From Numida meleagris (lineage: Eukaryota > Chordata > Aves > Galliformes > Numididae): a stretch of 64,000 nucleotides of DNA. Of this stretch, positions 39,091 to 50,862 are shown piece after piece; the first letter of the stretch is position 1; each line of letters begins with the position of its first letter. Made by a program: the position numbers and the translations under genes. Location: the NCBI RefSeq assembly GCF_002078875.1, contig NC_034411.1:35566115-35630114 (forward strand), read 5' to 3'. The notes beneath the pieces were generated by a model. The model did no database searches. It had not been told where the DNA came from and saw nothing but the letters and a program-made list of their open reading frames with translations.

Positions 39091-41207
39091 TGCTTTTATT
39101 TAGCTCTGTAGCAGGCTCCCACCTGCTGTCTGCTGCTGTCTTCTGAGAAGTCAACTGCCTGGGGCATAGCTACTGCATCTCATTGAATAGTCATCATGTG
39201 TTTTTGTGTACTGTTGCACTGAGAGGAATGTTTAACACTAACGTATTACAAATCTCTTTAGTGAGTTTGAGGCTGATTTTTGCAGAGAGTCTCACAGTTT
39301 TGTGCTATTTGGTTGTTTCCATCCTCTGTAAGCTTTCATATACAACTTAGACTCTGTGCTGAGGTGAGAGGTATTTACCTTATCAGCGCATGGTGAAGTC
39401 TGTCTGCCAGTCTGAGAAATTTGGCACTGTGAGAGCAGGTAATGTGCTGAAGTGGTCTAGTTCCATGTTGAAGGGCTGTCACAGTCGGTACCCACATAGG
39501 TTTTGTTTACCTCCTCACCTCCTGTATAAAATGGGACTTGCAGCTTATGATATGCTTTAAATAACGTATTCAGTGAAACTGGATGCATCATGGCCTGTGG
39601 AAGATAAAGTACGAAATCATGTTTATGCTTGAATATATCCATAAAAATTACCACCTTGTTTCATTTTTCATAGATAATTGGGGTAATTATTTAAACAAAC
39701 AGGTAGCCTTTGGTAGATGGTTATTAACTCTTTTGAGTGCATTTCTATGTAACTTTATAGAATAATTTTTTTTTTAAATGGGATTATTGCCTATGTAGGC
39801 AGGCAATGAGGCAAACACCTCTTAATTAATATCTGTTGTAGTGGTGAAAGATTGCTGAACTAAAATACATGTAGTAAGTGTATTTTATATAACTCTTTCT
39901 TGGAATTTAAGGGTTGCTTTGCTGGGAAATGTGAAAAACAGTGTAATAAGATAGTGTGTGTATATACTTGCATGTCCTTACTATTATTTCTTACAATGCG
40001 ATATGTTTCATAATTGGATCACTGGAAACTTGCCCACAGAATGTATAGTTTTCTTGAGTAAATCACAAAAAACAGAGCTGGAAGTTCATTAAAAGGCTCA
40101 TATTCCATCCTTGTACCCCTGGGCTGTTCTTACTGTATCTTAGTTTAATATGTAACTGTGGATGATGTTACTTCTTAAGCATCAGGACAAACAAAAATAA
40201 CATCTGCTGGTATGAAAATGTTTAGAGCTTACTGTACTGTCTTGCATTTTCCAGAATTATTACTTTTAGCTAGTCTTTTTCATTACAGTTAATATTAAAA
40301 TGATGAAATAATATTATTTCATTACAAATTTACCGGGTCTGTGAGAGTTATTAATGCTTAAAAAACAGCAACAACAACAACTTGGTTTTACTGTTCTGTC
40401 TAGAATAAGTTAAAGAATTTCAGTTCGAAGAAAGTGCTGCCTTATACACAGATGTAGTCTGCGGTGTAGTTGCATTAGGATTTTGAAGCAAAGTGGGTAT
40501 GCACATTTTTCTCATAAACTCCCCTTCACTGTTAATGTGTTTTTTCTGCTAATTTGTCTTACCTTCTCTATCTTCTTGTGTCTGTTTGTTTCTCTGGGAC
40601 ATAACCTGAAGCCATTGAAATCTCTATTGTTTCCAATGAACTTGCAATGAAGGCTTCAAAATTCTCAGAGTTAAGGCAGTCATTGAGCAGAAGGTGAGGA
40701 ATAGTATAAATCAGATTTTACTCTGTCCATTGTAATGACTGCATTCCTATTTTTTAGCCAGTTAACAGTTGTTCCTGTTTTTCAGAAAATTGAAATTATG
40801 GGGTCAAAATTCTTCAATAAAGTGCTCAAAAAGTATGTTTTTGTAACAAATGCATCTATGTCTATATACATATCTATGTATATGTATTGCTATCCATCCA
40901 TAATTGATGAGCTGGAACGTAAAATAATACAAATGTGTTAGGTTGTTTTTTTCCTTAGGGAATAACTACTTAATTTCCAGCTGTGTAAAGGCACATACAG
41001 AAGTTAAAACAAATTCTTTCTTTCTCGAACCATTCTTTCTCATTTAGTAATACCTTCAGATTATTTCAGGTTACAATCTTTATCTGATTACGAGGTTGTT
41101 CTAGCATGTTTTTTAATGCAAGTAAAAATAAGTGCGTAATACAGACCTTAACATTCATTCATGTGGATCTAGATTTAGCCTTGCTGTGTCATATGTCCAG
41201 TATTAGG
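39091..41207. other. Unannotated intron segment
   Basis: AT-rich, no recognised repeat or coding exon. Confidence 0.4.
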
Positions 41208-41340
41208 AAGGCTGCTCCAAAAATAATGCCTCTTATTTTACTGTGTTGGCCCACAGTGTCAGAGGCAGATGGTGGTGGTATGGCAATAGAGGTTAACCTT
41301 CCTAGCCACTATATTTCATTTTTTGGATTGTCTTTTTTAT
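41208..41340 (+). mobile_element. mariner 5' end fragment (Galluhop-like)
   Basis: The left terminal inverted repeat and the first ~130 bases of the same mariner family as the copy at 44.9 kb. Shared landmarks are ctccaaaaataatgcctctt, 'ttggcccacagtgtcagagg', 'gatggtggtggtatggcaat' and 'agaggttaaccttcc'. Similarity is lost after about 41340 and I find no matching right end downstream, so this is a fragment, not a compact MITE. It is in the same orientation as the larger copy. Confidence 0.75.
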
Positions 41341-42766
41341 TGTGAATGTCTAAGAGATGAGACACCCTGTCCCCAGTTTTCATCTGTCCCTCCACTTCTA
41401 CAGACTAAGTTTATAGCAGCAAATATTCTAGAGCAATAGAAGCTGATATGAAGTGCAAAATACTTGGTGCTGAGGCTGAGTGTCTGTGCTTAATCCAGCT
41501 AAAACCAGTTTGTTTATTCCCAGATAACTCTTTGAAACAAACCTAAATTTGGATTATAGTTGATGGCCAAGAAGGCTGCTGTAGAAGGAGTTAGTGATCC
41601 ACCTGATAACTAATCCAAGCGTATGCATCTTGAATAAAGCATGACTCCTAGTTACTTGAGATGTGTATTTAAGCAGTGTGCAAATGTTATATGTACTTGT
41701 TCCTAGGAACTGTATTTATTAATGAGATAAGAATATTAGAAACCACCAGAGTCCTCTTCAACGTCAAGTCCGTATTCCATACTTAATTAGTGTGAGTGGT
41801 AGTTGAATCTGTAAAATAAGCAAGACCCTACAAAAATGAAAGTAGAACGAGTAAGCCTCAGTACAGATATGATCAGTGCATGTGCAGTGCCCCAACCAGA
41901 GTTTCATCCAAACCTTTACTGTTTTTTGTTTCCCAGCCCAAGAAGAGACAAATGATTTTATATTTTTCTGTCACTTTTGTTTTCTGTAGTATTAATGAAG
42001 TTATCTGTCTTGGAAGTGTTTGTTTCCTACTTTTTGGGATCCAAAAAGGAATGGCACTTAATATCCCAGTGCAAGACAAGGATGGTTAAGAGTCTTGCAT
42101 GTTTACAAAAGTACACTCTTGAAGCAAGCTAAAATACAAATTTAGACATACCCATCATACAGCCAAAAAAATACACTCTTCAGTGAAACAAAATAGGCCT
42201 TACGTTTGCATAATCTTAAAATTTAACTTAATGGGATTGGAGCTTTTGTCTGTTGAGTAGGGAAGGACCTGTTGTTTTCCTGCACAAATATGTTCAATTT
42301 TTTTCTCAAATCAAGTCTGAGATGAATGTTCTCCATAGTTAAGAGGACTCAATAAAACGTTGAAAACAGCCTACTAAAAAGCAGGCAATCAGAAAATACC
42401 TAGATATAACTCCACTGGAAACCTAACTGCCTTTTCTGAGACTGCTTTTCATGAAGCAATCAACTTCTTTGCTTTGAGACTAAGAGCAAATATGATCTGT
42501 AGGTGTTTTTATTTTTATTTTTATTTATTTTTTTTAGACAATATTGCATATACTGTGTAATGTGGTCCTGGGAAGATAGATGAAAAATTGTACGTTTTGT
42601 AGTCACAGTCAGTTGCCTGGAAAAGCATAAAATTCCTGAAAAACAGAGTAATGCAGTCCTAGAAAAAGAGAATGTAAAAGAAGGTGTCAATATCTAGCTC
42701 CGGTTATTAATAGACAGAATATAATTCAAATATAATTTATTTTCCCGTTTATTATTAGATAAAGTG
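41341..42766. other. Unannotated intron segment
   Basis: No recognised repeat or gene. Includes an ATTTTT-rich patch at about 42508-42536. Confidence 0.4.
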
Positions 42767-42767
42767 G

Positions 42768-42826
<59 letters not shown>
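42767..42826. repeat. (GC)5(AC)25 microsatellite
   Basis: Five GC dinucleotides at 42767-42776 run without interruption into twenty-five AC dinucleotides to 42826. Both are alternating purine-pyrimidine sequences and thus candidate Z-DNA. The length suggests a polymorphic marker. Confidence 0.95.
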
Positions 42827-42828
<2 letters not shown>

Positions 42829-44883
42829 CAACAGGAGGTAAGAAATAAAATAAAATATTCAGATCTGTGGTAAGAACTTTCAAACTCAGCCTATGTTGAT
42901 TCATATTTTGAGTGGATCTTGTAGACTATTCCAACTATGTTCCCGGGCTATGACTTTGGCTCCAGTTAGTGCTCAAATTATTTACAATTTCAGACTGTTG
43001 TAGTCTTAAGAAAATTGTTCTATATATTCAGCAAATTTTGTTCTTCTAGCTAGATGTTTTGTGTATTCCTTGTAAATAATGGAAATAGTTAGGCTTCATG
43101 TTCTCCCCCAGTAAAAGGATTATCAAGGTAGAAAATACTTTATTAAAATGATTTCTATATTGTATTAATCAGCTAAATCTGAGCACTAGATCTTTCAGAT
43201 TCTTCAGTCAAGAAGAAATGTCTGTCTCAGGAGATGATTCCTTTTGGGACAAGCCCCTCTTAGCTCTAAACCAATGAGTGTGTAGCAACTGGCTGCCATG
43301 TGCAAGTGGCTTCAACCATGTTCTCGCTATTCTAATGTCCAGGTTGTAAATTCTTGGGTTCCTTGTGTGAGTTACTGGGATCTGTTCTTACTGAAGCTTA
43401 TTCAGATGAAGCTGAAAATAAAATCACAGAATTCAAAATCATAACATTGAGAGCCAGATGGATACCACCCTTGATGTTTTGTGTGCTCCTATATTTAGTA
43501 GTCATAATTTTTGTGTGTTGACAGAGCAGAATCTTCTAGTTCTTTTTTTTTTTTTTTTAGTTCCTAACAAATTTTCTATTTTAGGATTACTTTGTAATTC
43601 CCCTTTTATAAGCAGGTTAAATTTTTTTTTCTATGTACCTAGCCCCATTTAAGACTGGCAAAAGTCTTAAATGATGTGGCCTTTATATGTTTGGTACGTA
43701 ATATTTTACAGGTAATTTATTTGTCTTCAGATAATTTTCCTTTTCCTGCGTTCTGAGCCCAATAATTTTTTAACAGTAGAATTAAATTGCCTCTTCAGGA
43801 ATGAGCTAGAATTATGAGTTAATAGTGGGAAGTGGTAGTGCTGTGGTTTAGTTTACTTTCAGAATGAGAGAGTTGGCCATTGCTCTGCAAAGTTTTGTGC
43901 ATCACCTGGGAAATCATGTACTTAGTATTTTCCAGGTAAGCAAATGGCATCAGGTCTTCTTTTGGGTGAAAGTATTGTTTTTGACACCCAAAGATCCATT
44001 GAGCAAAGTGGGAGAGGGAGAAGTTTCAGGCTTCTTTCTGTAGTGTGTGGGATTCTCTCTGTTCTTCAATCCTTAGATTTTTCAAAATTGATTTTTTTTC
44101 CTGACAGGTCAGACTGATATTCTTCAGTCTTAAGGCCATATCTTTCAGTTGTGTAAACAAACACAGCTGAAAGGACTAGGGACTATGTGCTGAACCAGCA
44201 AAGAATTTGGCTAAGAAGGATACCTGGGCCTTAATTATGCCCAGGACTAGCTGGAGACAACTTAAAATCATTAGGTAATTAAGTCATTAATGAACTTAAA
44301 CTGTCCCTTCAGTTCAGCTTGACCGGTAATAAATTCATTAAGTTTTTCATTACTCAGCATTAATTTTCTGAACAGTAGCATTCAGCTACACTACAGAAAT
44401 GTGGGTATTAATCTAAATTATTGTAAATGTCTATTATTTCTTTCTTCCTCTGTCAGTGTAGTATAATGACTGTATGTACCAGGTATGTACTCAATTCTTG
44501 TTCTATCTCATGCTTCAATACACATGCATAAATTTGCTATTCTATCAGTGGTTCTGCTGTCCACTCACTTCTTGCTAGCCTGAAAAGCAGAGCCTTAAAA
44601 GCAGATGATCATCTTTCATCTGGAAGATATTTGTAGAAGTGAAGCTGCTTGTTTTTTTTTTTTCCTCCAGCCTGTTGATCAGTTCTTTCCTATTCTTGTT
44701 TATTTTTGTTGTAGCTATTGATGTCATTTTACCAGCTGACTCCAGGCAAACATTAGAAACATCAGTAAGTAAAGCTGAGAATAGTCACGTGTTAAGTTGT
44801 AGCTGATTTTAGACCATCTACTTCTCAGTATTATCTTTTTAGTTAACATCAACTCTCTGAGGGCTTCAGGAAGACATGAGGGA
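42827..44883. other. Unannotated intron segment
   Basis: No recognised gene or interspersed repeat. A T run of 17 lies at about 43542-43558. Confidence 0.4.
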
Positions 44884-46183
44884 TTCTAGGAAAGTAATGC
44901 CTCCTGTTTCATTATGTTGGCTCATGACATTGGAAGTGAATGGTTGTGATATGTCAATAGAGGTTGAACCTTCCCAACAACATTCTGTTACATTTTGTTT
45001 CTGTGCAACAGATGTTAGTGAAGGGGCAGTCTGGCAGAACAGTGTCTGACATGGAAGTGTGTATGAAGCGAATGGGTAGAATCAAATTCCTCCATGCAGA
45101 GAAAATGGTACTGACATTCATTGATGTTTGCTGAATGCTTCTGGAGACCAAACAGTGAATGTGGGCACTGGGAGGTTGTGGGTGTTGTCTTTCATGTTGC
45201 TGTAACCACTGCTGAAACACAAGCCACATTCCAGAGAGCCATGTACAGCTGTCACTCCATGAAATGAACATCTTGATCAACTCATCCATGTCAATTGGTG
45301 GATTATAATCAGGGAACTGTGGATGGAGCCAAATATCAGCTTCAGTGCATGGAAAATGATGGTGGCAACGTTGAAGTATTGCAAAGCTTGCACCATGTGG
45401 GTCCCATGAATGCTCACACAGGAAGAGAAACAACACTGTATGCAAGTTTGTTGGGACCTATTGAACCAGTGCAAGGCTGAAGGTGACAGTTTCCTGGATT
45501 GCATAATTCCCAGTGGTGAGATGTGGTGTCACCACTATGAACTGGAGTTAAAAAAGCAGTCCATAGAGTGACAACGTGTGAATTCCCCATAGAAGAAAAA
45601 GTTCAAGATGTAGCCCTCAGTGGATAAAGTCATGTGCACTGCCTTTTTGGATAGGAAAGGAGTGATCCTTCTGGATTTCCTGGAACGTGGACAAACTGTC
45701 AACTCTGACCACTACATTGAGATGCTGACTAAGCTGAAAGCTCAAACTTTCAGATCCAGGCCGGAGAAGAAGGCAATCTTTCTCTTGCAATGTGATAACA
45801 GCAGGCCCCATGCCTGTCTGAAGAACATAGAGCATGTTGCCAATCTTGGCTGGACTGTCCTATCACACCCACTGTATAGTCCAGATATGAAGCCTTCTAA
45901 CTTTCATTGGTTTGGACCAATGAAAGATGGGCTGCATGGGCAACATTTTCCTAGCAGCAGTGTCATTATAGCAGCTATAAAACAATGTTTTATAACGCCT
46001 GTGTTGGTGCTTTATGAGGCTCTTGTTTGTTGCTGGTGAAAATGCATAGGTAATGGTGGTGACTTTGTTGAAAAATAGTGTTTTGTAGCTGAGAATTTCC
46101 TCTACCAAATAGTGTTATTGTGCTTTTTGTATCTGCTTTAGTTTCCGTGGAAATAAATAGGAGACATTACTTTCAGAGTGACC
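44884..46183 (+). mobile_element. mariner DNA transposon, nearly full length, inactive
   Basis: A Tc1/mariner element of about 1.3 kb, the usual length. The left end (gaaagtaatgcctcctgttt) and the reverse complement of the right end (ctctgaaagtaatgtctcct, within 46155-46183) form terminal inverted repeats. The outermost left bases are decayed. Inside lies a broken transposase gene on the + strand. Sequence features match the chicken mariner family (Galluhop/Mariner1_GG) as I remember it, which supports a galliform host. It sits about 150 bp before an old LTR. Confidence 0.9.
45051..46078 (+). pseudogene. mariner transposase pseudogene
   Basis: Remnant of a transposase of about 345 residues. 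The N-terminal DNA-binding part is near 45051-45130 (MEVCMKRMGRIKFLHAEKM). The catalytic domain is clearest from 45512: SGEMWCHHYE, then the 139-codon frame at 45620-46039 with AFLDRKGVILLDFLERGQT, LLQCDNSRPH and HPLYSPDMKPSNFHWFG. Of the three acidic residues of the DD34D triad, the first is Gly (GGT, 45515-45517), the second is Asp (GAT, 45794-45796), and the third is Asn (AAC, 45899-45901). The spacings (93 and 35 codons) still equal those of the active Mos1 enzyme. In-frame stops at 45569, 45590 and 45611, a premature stop at 46037, and frameshifts in the first half make it non-functional. Confidence 0.88.
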
Positions 46184-46339
46184 TTTGTAGTAACATTCTC
46201 TCATGTCAAGACTTTGCAAGTGCATGAAGCTGCCCAGGTTGTTCTCCTCTTCCTTTCTCCTGGGATTATAGTCAGCTTTGCTGCAAAAGACGTGTTCTGG
46301 GTCTAGCTTGGATATAGTCAGCCTTCATAGCACCAAGTG

Positions 46340-46834
46340 GTGCAATGTTTTGGATTTGTGGCTACATGCGTGTTGATACTGCACTAATGTTTTTTGGCTG
46401 TTGCTGAACAGTGCTTGCACTTCATAAAGATCTCTGTTTCTCACTTGCCACCCACAGCAAGAAGGCTGGGGTGGGAAGGAGGTTTGTGGGAGGGATACAG
46501 CTGGGACAGCGTACCCAAATTGGTCAGAGGGATGGATATTCCTTGCCTTACACCATTGCACTCAGTGATAGAAACTGGAGTTAGAGGAAGAGGGGATAGG
46601 GGGGCTTGAATTCTGTAGTAGTTGCTTGAAGACAAGCTGGCAATCAATCTGTTAGAGGTGGTGAGTGATTTCCTGTGTCTCTTGCCATTTTTTCCTTCTT
46701 CACCTACTAAATTTTCTCTATTCAATTCATGAGTTTGTTTGCTTTGTTCTTCCCATTCTCTCTCTTGTCATATTGATGGGGAGAAGAGAGCAAGCAGCTA
46801 TATGGGTGCTTGTCTGCTGTCTGAGGTCATCACA
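46340..46834 (+). mobile_element. Old avian ERV LTR (ERVL-like), + strand
   Basis: An approximately 0.5 kb LTR remnant. Landmarks in order: 'ttttggatttgtggctacat', 'tgctgaacagtgcttgcact', 'gtttctcacttgccacccac', 'gggagggatacagctgggac', a 'gatagaaactgg' stretch in place of the usual TATA-like box, and a 3' part reading 'ggggagaagagagcaagcag' then 'gggtgcttgtctgctgtctg'. This is the order I recall for a class III (ERVL-like) LTR common in birds. Ends are decayed and I see no target-site duplication or attached internal genes. Confidence 0.6.
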
Positions 46835-49194
46835 TTAAGTATAACGTATATACTTTTTATTACACATCACTGATATATATATATAGTATATACTTGTAAA
46901 CGAGCACTGTTGCTTTCTGTTTTGTGTGTTTGTTAGGTCAAATTTAGCTGTATCACAGCAGATTGTCTAATTTGAAGGTGTATGTACTTTGAGTCTTGGA
47001 CTGGCAGTTCTGCATATCAGTTTTGTCCATCTCAGAGTGAGATAACCCAACTTTTTCTCAGCATTTTTATTTTTAAACTCATTAATTTGCAGAGTTTATT
47101 GTGAGACTCCTAACTTCACTTTTCCAAAGGTGGTAGCTTCAAAATACTTGACAAAGAATACTCTACTTTGATATACTTCTTTAAATTGACTTTTTTTTAA
47201 GCTTTGTAAAATGAATGAAGGATCTTTTCTGCTAATCTCACTGTATTTGCCCACAGTTAGTTTAGAGCTAAGCCTCAAGTGCATACTCCATCTGTCTTTA
47301 GAAAAACAGCCCATCCCTTAAATAATTTTTCTTACTTCTTTTTTCCAACATAGATAGGACTTGTGTTAGAGAATTTAGTACAGAAGCCCATGCAGTTTTT
47401 CTGAAAGCCTTTGAAAGATCTTATCACTAAAATCAACTCTTCCTTATTGTACTTTCTTGCACACTTAGCTGCATGAGGAACAGATTATCATCTTCTTCTA
47501 TCACCAGTTTTTCATATGTGCTGTCATTTTCAGAGACTGTTTCTGTTAAGCTGTCTGACCACTTGCTGTATCTCTTCCCAAGATACTATCAGGTCTTGCT
47601 GTTGGTTGTTTTGGAAAAAGTTTTGGTAATCCTCTAATCATTTTTTTCAGTCACTTTCTCAGAACATCAAGAAAGCCTTTGGAGTATGAGTGTTTGTCCT
47701 TGCTATTGTTTACTATTTTGAGTGTCCTTGTTAATCTTAGTTCTAATACTGAAAATTCTTATTTATTGAGGCAGCTCTTCTAGAGTATTTCCCACTTTCT
47801 TGACTTTTTTTTTGCATATATTGTAGTGTATCTGCAGAATCATATATGGATACTTGATAACATCTGTTTGCTATTTCTCTTTATTTTTCACAGTGAATGG
47901 ATGGAAGCTCTTCTGTGTTATCTAAGGTTTCTTTGATACATCCCTAGTGCACCTCAGATTACTGTCTGTTAGGATTATTTTTGGGCCAAATCCCACCATG
48001 TTTCTCTAAGCCTATTGCTCCATCCTCATTGTATCTTCATAGTTTGTCTTTCTCATGGAGCTCATGCTGGATAGCATGACCTCTCACAGGATGGCAGTCC
48101 AGGTGTGCATCGACATTAAGATGCTCCTTGCTGCTGCTGTTCTTGTTTCATGGCAAAGGGAATTCTCATATGTCATTCAGAACTGTGCAGGTCCATTTCC
48201 TGCTTAGCCTGTGCTGTAGATGCATATTGCTTACACCTACGCTTCTCAAGCTTTCACAAATCTGTAGCAGTCTTTTGCCTGCTGACAGCCTCTATTCATT
48301 TGGCAGGGTTTAATAGGTGCTGCCAACTTCACACAGCATTCCAGTGACTAGTACCTGAGCAAACGCTGGTCCTGCTTGGCTGCTTTTCAGTTCTTTCTTA
48401 GGAACTGTCCACCTCCAGCTTGTGAGGTTAACATTTTGATTTTTAAAATAGGTTGTAGTTGTCACTGAGCTAGTTACACTGGATCAGTTTTGGTACTTTC
48501 CTGGCCCTGTTGCTTCAGATCGTGCCACCTGATCTGTCAGGTAGTTTCTTATCACCATTGGATGACTCTTGATCATTCAGTGCTTTTCTGAGCCTTCTCT
48601 TGCCCATGTGATGTTGCAATAGTACCTTGATGCACCTGTTTCCTCTGGGGCTTTCAGGAGCCATCTCTTTGTAGGATGCACCTCTGTAACAGGCTCCTGC
48701 TTTCTGAAGACAGCATTGCAGGAACATCATGATCATGGATGTAGGTGATCCTCATCTATTATAGCCCTAAAGTCACACCGAACCTGAAGATCTCCTTGGT
48801 GCCATTCCATTTCTCAGATCATTCTCAGCTCAGTGGCACCAACTTTGACCTTTTTGCCATTATTTTCCTCTTCTATCCCAGCTTGAGCCTGGTGTAAGAA
48901 GAGTTCTGCAGCGCAATTAAATGTCTTGTGCAACCCACGAAAATCATATTATATGTAACTTTACATGGAAACAAAACTGAATTACAGCAACAAAAGTAAT
49001 ACTGTTACATGGGAGACCAAGTACTAATGTATGTGCAGTGATTAGCTGCTTTAAGAATTAGCTGTTTTTCAACGTATACATTGTGACCTTTTTGTATAAA
49101 AATGTTTCTTCAAGTACTCACTAGCATATACTGCGATCATTCTTGCTAAGCTTAATTAAGTTAATTCAAGTGCTTATTATAAGGGAATGAGAGC
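46835..49194. other. Unannotated intron segment, possibly with an old decayed repeat
   Basis: Begins with a TA-rich microsatellite (about 46871-46891). The part from 47,340 to 48,900 has a pyrimidine-biased, low-CpG texture like an old interspersed repeat, but I could not match it to a family. No coding exon recognised. Confidence 0.35.
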
Positions 49195-49400
49195 CTTGTG
49201 TGATTGCCGTCTGCTCTGCTGGCGGCGTAGGGGCCAGCAGTGCTGCACCTCCCTCTCGTGGTGGAAGGCGGCGGACAGCGGCTGCCGGGAGCCGCCGCGG
49301 AAACGAAGGCTGCGCTCGTTTGTGTCGGCGCTGAGTCTTTTCTTTCCTGCAGGGAATATGGGCAAGTATTTCCTTGGGAGCCGAAGTTAATGGAGGAAAT
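49195..49400. promoter_or_regulatory. Small intronic CpG-dense patch with CTCF-like motif
   Basis: Sixteen CpG dinucleotides lie in about 125 bp (49208-49330), in a CpG-poor neighbourhood. On the - strand, 49249-49261 reads CCACGAGAGGGAG, which resembles the CTCF core (CCASYAGRKGGCR) with two mismatches. Directly after the patch is a very good splice acceptor on the + strand, cttttctttcctgcag with AG at 49351-49352. It may be an alternative promoter, the end of an unknown exon, or a small unmethylated regulatory element. I see no coding frame that I recognise. Confidence 0.45.
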
Positions 49401-49631
49401 ACTGCTCCGTTAACAGTTTTTCTCAGTGCTGGAAATTGTTTACGGATGAGGTCCCACACTGGTAACAATTTCAATGTTTAAAGGCTGTACATCATCTTCA
49501 CTAACATATATGGGAAGAAAGATTATTTGTTTTTTCTTTTGATTAAACAAATTAGGATCAGACTCTTTGTATCTTTTTTTTTAAAGAAACAGCTTTTGAA
49601 TTAATTTGTTATGGAAAGATGCTTAAAATGT

Positions 49632-49950
49632 AGAATCATAGATTATCCTGAACAGGAAGGGACTCGCAAGGATCACTAAAGTCTGACCCTGGCTGCATAC
49701 AGCACCACCCAAAATCCAAACCAAACATCTGAGAGCAGTATCCCAGTACTCCCTAAACTCTGGCATTTGGGGCTGTGCCTGCTTCCCTCCGGTGCAGAAG
49801 CTGTCCCTAACCCCTACCTGCCCCTCCCCTGACACAGCTCCATGCCGTTCCCTTGGGCCCTGTTGCTGTCACAGAGAGCAGAACTCAGTGCTGCCCTTCC
49901 GCTCCCTGTGAGGAGCTGCAACTGCCAAGAGGTCCTCCTGCTCTGCATGG
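49632..49950 (-). mobile_element. CR1 LINE 3' fragment, - strand
   Basis: Starts with the antisense CR1 tail (agaatcatagattatcctga), continues as 'gggactcgcaaggatcacta' and 'cctcccctgacacagctcca', then 'ttcccttgggccctgttgct' and 'gtgaggagctgcaactgcca'. About 320 bp of the 3' end survives. This sequence belongs to a different CR1 subfamily from the 51.6-kb copy, judging by the 'cacagctcc' segment. Confidence 0.85.
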
Positions 49951-50340
49951 ATATTTGTAAAAGTTTTGAAATAATGATCTGTGAAGGATTTGACAGTAAT
50001 TACTCATCAAAACACCGCAGACTAGAATCTAAATTTCTTTAAACTGGACTCCTTAAATGTCTGTTTCTTGTTCTAGACCACACCTACAGTGATGTGCTAA
50101 TTTCAGTAGTTGGATCAAGGACTGCTGGTTGGAGTTGTTTTGCTGTGGCATGTATAGAAAGTGTTCTCCTCTCAACTGATGACAGAAGATGGAAGCTGCC
50201 CACCCTCTCAGTGTAGCTACTGTGCCTCCCTCACAGCTGTCTCTATAGGGAGCTGCAGAGGTTTCTCTGCTGCTGGACTGCTCCAAGCATTGCAGGAGCG
50301 GTGGGTGGCCTAGGCTGTGCCTTGGGGACAATAGGCCTAG
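49951..50340. other. Unannotated segment between CR1 and LTR
   Basis: About 390 bp with no recognised feature except the last six bases (50335-50340, gcctag), which form the left target-site duplication of the LTR that follows. Confidence 0.45.
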
Positions 50341-50862
50341 TGTCAATGGTTTACGGGCATTTGGCCTGGTTCCGTGACGAAGGGGACAGGGGATCCACGG
50401 GCCCACGCCCCGGGAAAAGGGGAAAAGGGTAAGCAGATGGCCCTGAGAGCAAAGAACAGCGGCAACAATCTGAGGAGAAACAAACTAATTTACTAAATAA
50501 AATATCGGAATGCAAAACAACACACTATAATACAATATACTTACAATTTAAGCTGATAAATCCAATACAGAGAGAGAGAATGTCCCAAAATCAAGGTAGG
50601 CCTTACTCTACTACCGATGATAAGACGGCTGGAGAGCGAGGTGCTGCCAAGACGAGAGATGGTGGAAAAAGGGAAGAGGTCTCGTGATCTGCAAGTTCTT
50701 ATACTGCGAGCTTTTATCTTTTTTCTCCGGCTGGAAAATGGTGACAGAGGAGAAAAATACCGTGGGGACTGTAGTAGTCTTTCTCTTCTGAGAACTAGGT
50801 ACATCCGCTACATGATGTTATGATGTGGAATACCAATAACTGAACATCACAAAACCATGACA
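50341..50862 (-). mobile_element. Solo ERV LTR, - strand, with 6-bp target duplication
   Basis: A complete LTR of 522 bp bounded by TGTCA...TGACA ends and flanked on both sides by the identical hexamer gcctag (50335-50340 and 50863-50868). One LTR between intact duplications means that the internal part was removed by LTR-LTR recombination. On the likely sense (-) strand it starts tgtcatggttttgtgat and contains an aagataaaagc stretch that may be the TATA-like box, and ttagtaaat as a possible poly(A) signal. A 6-bp duplication is typical of class II (ERVK-like) and alpharetrovirus-like elements, which is inference. A second copy lies at 63,486-63,995 in the opposite orientation. No viral genes are present. 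Confidence 0.88.
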
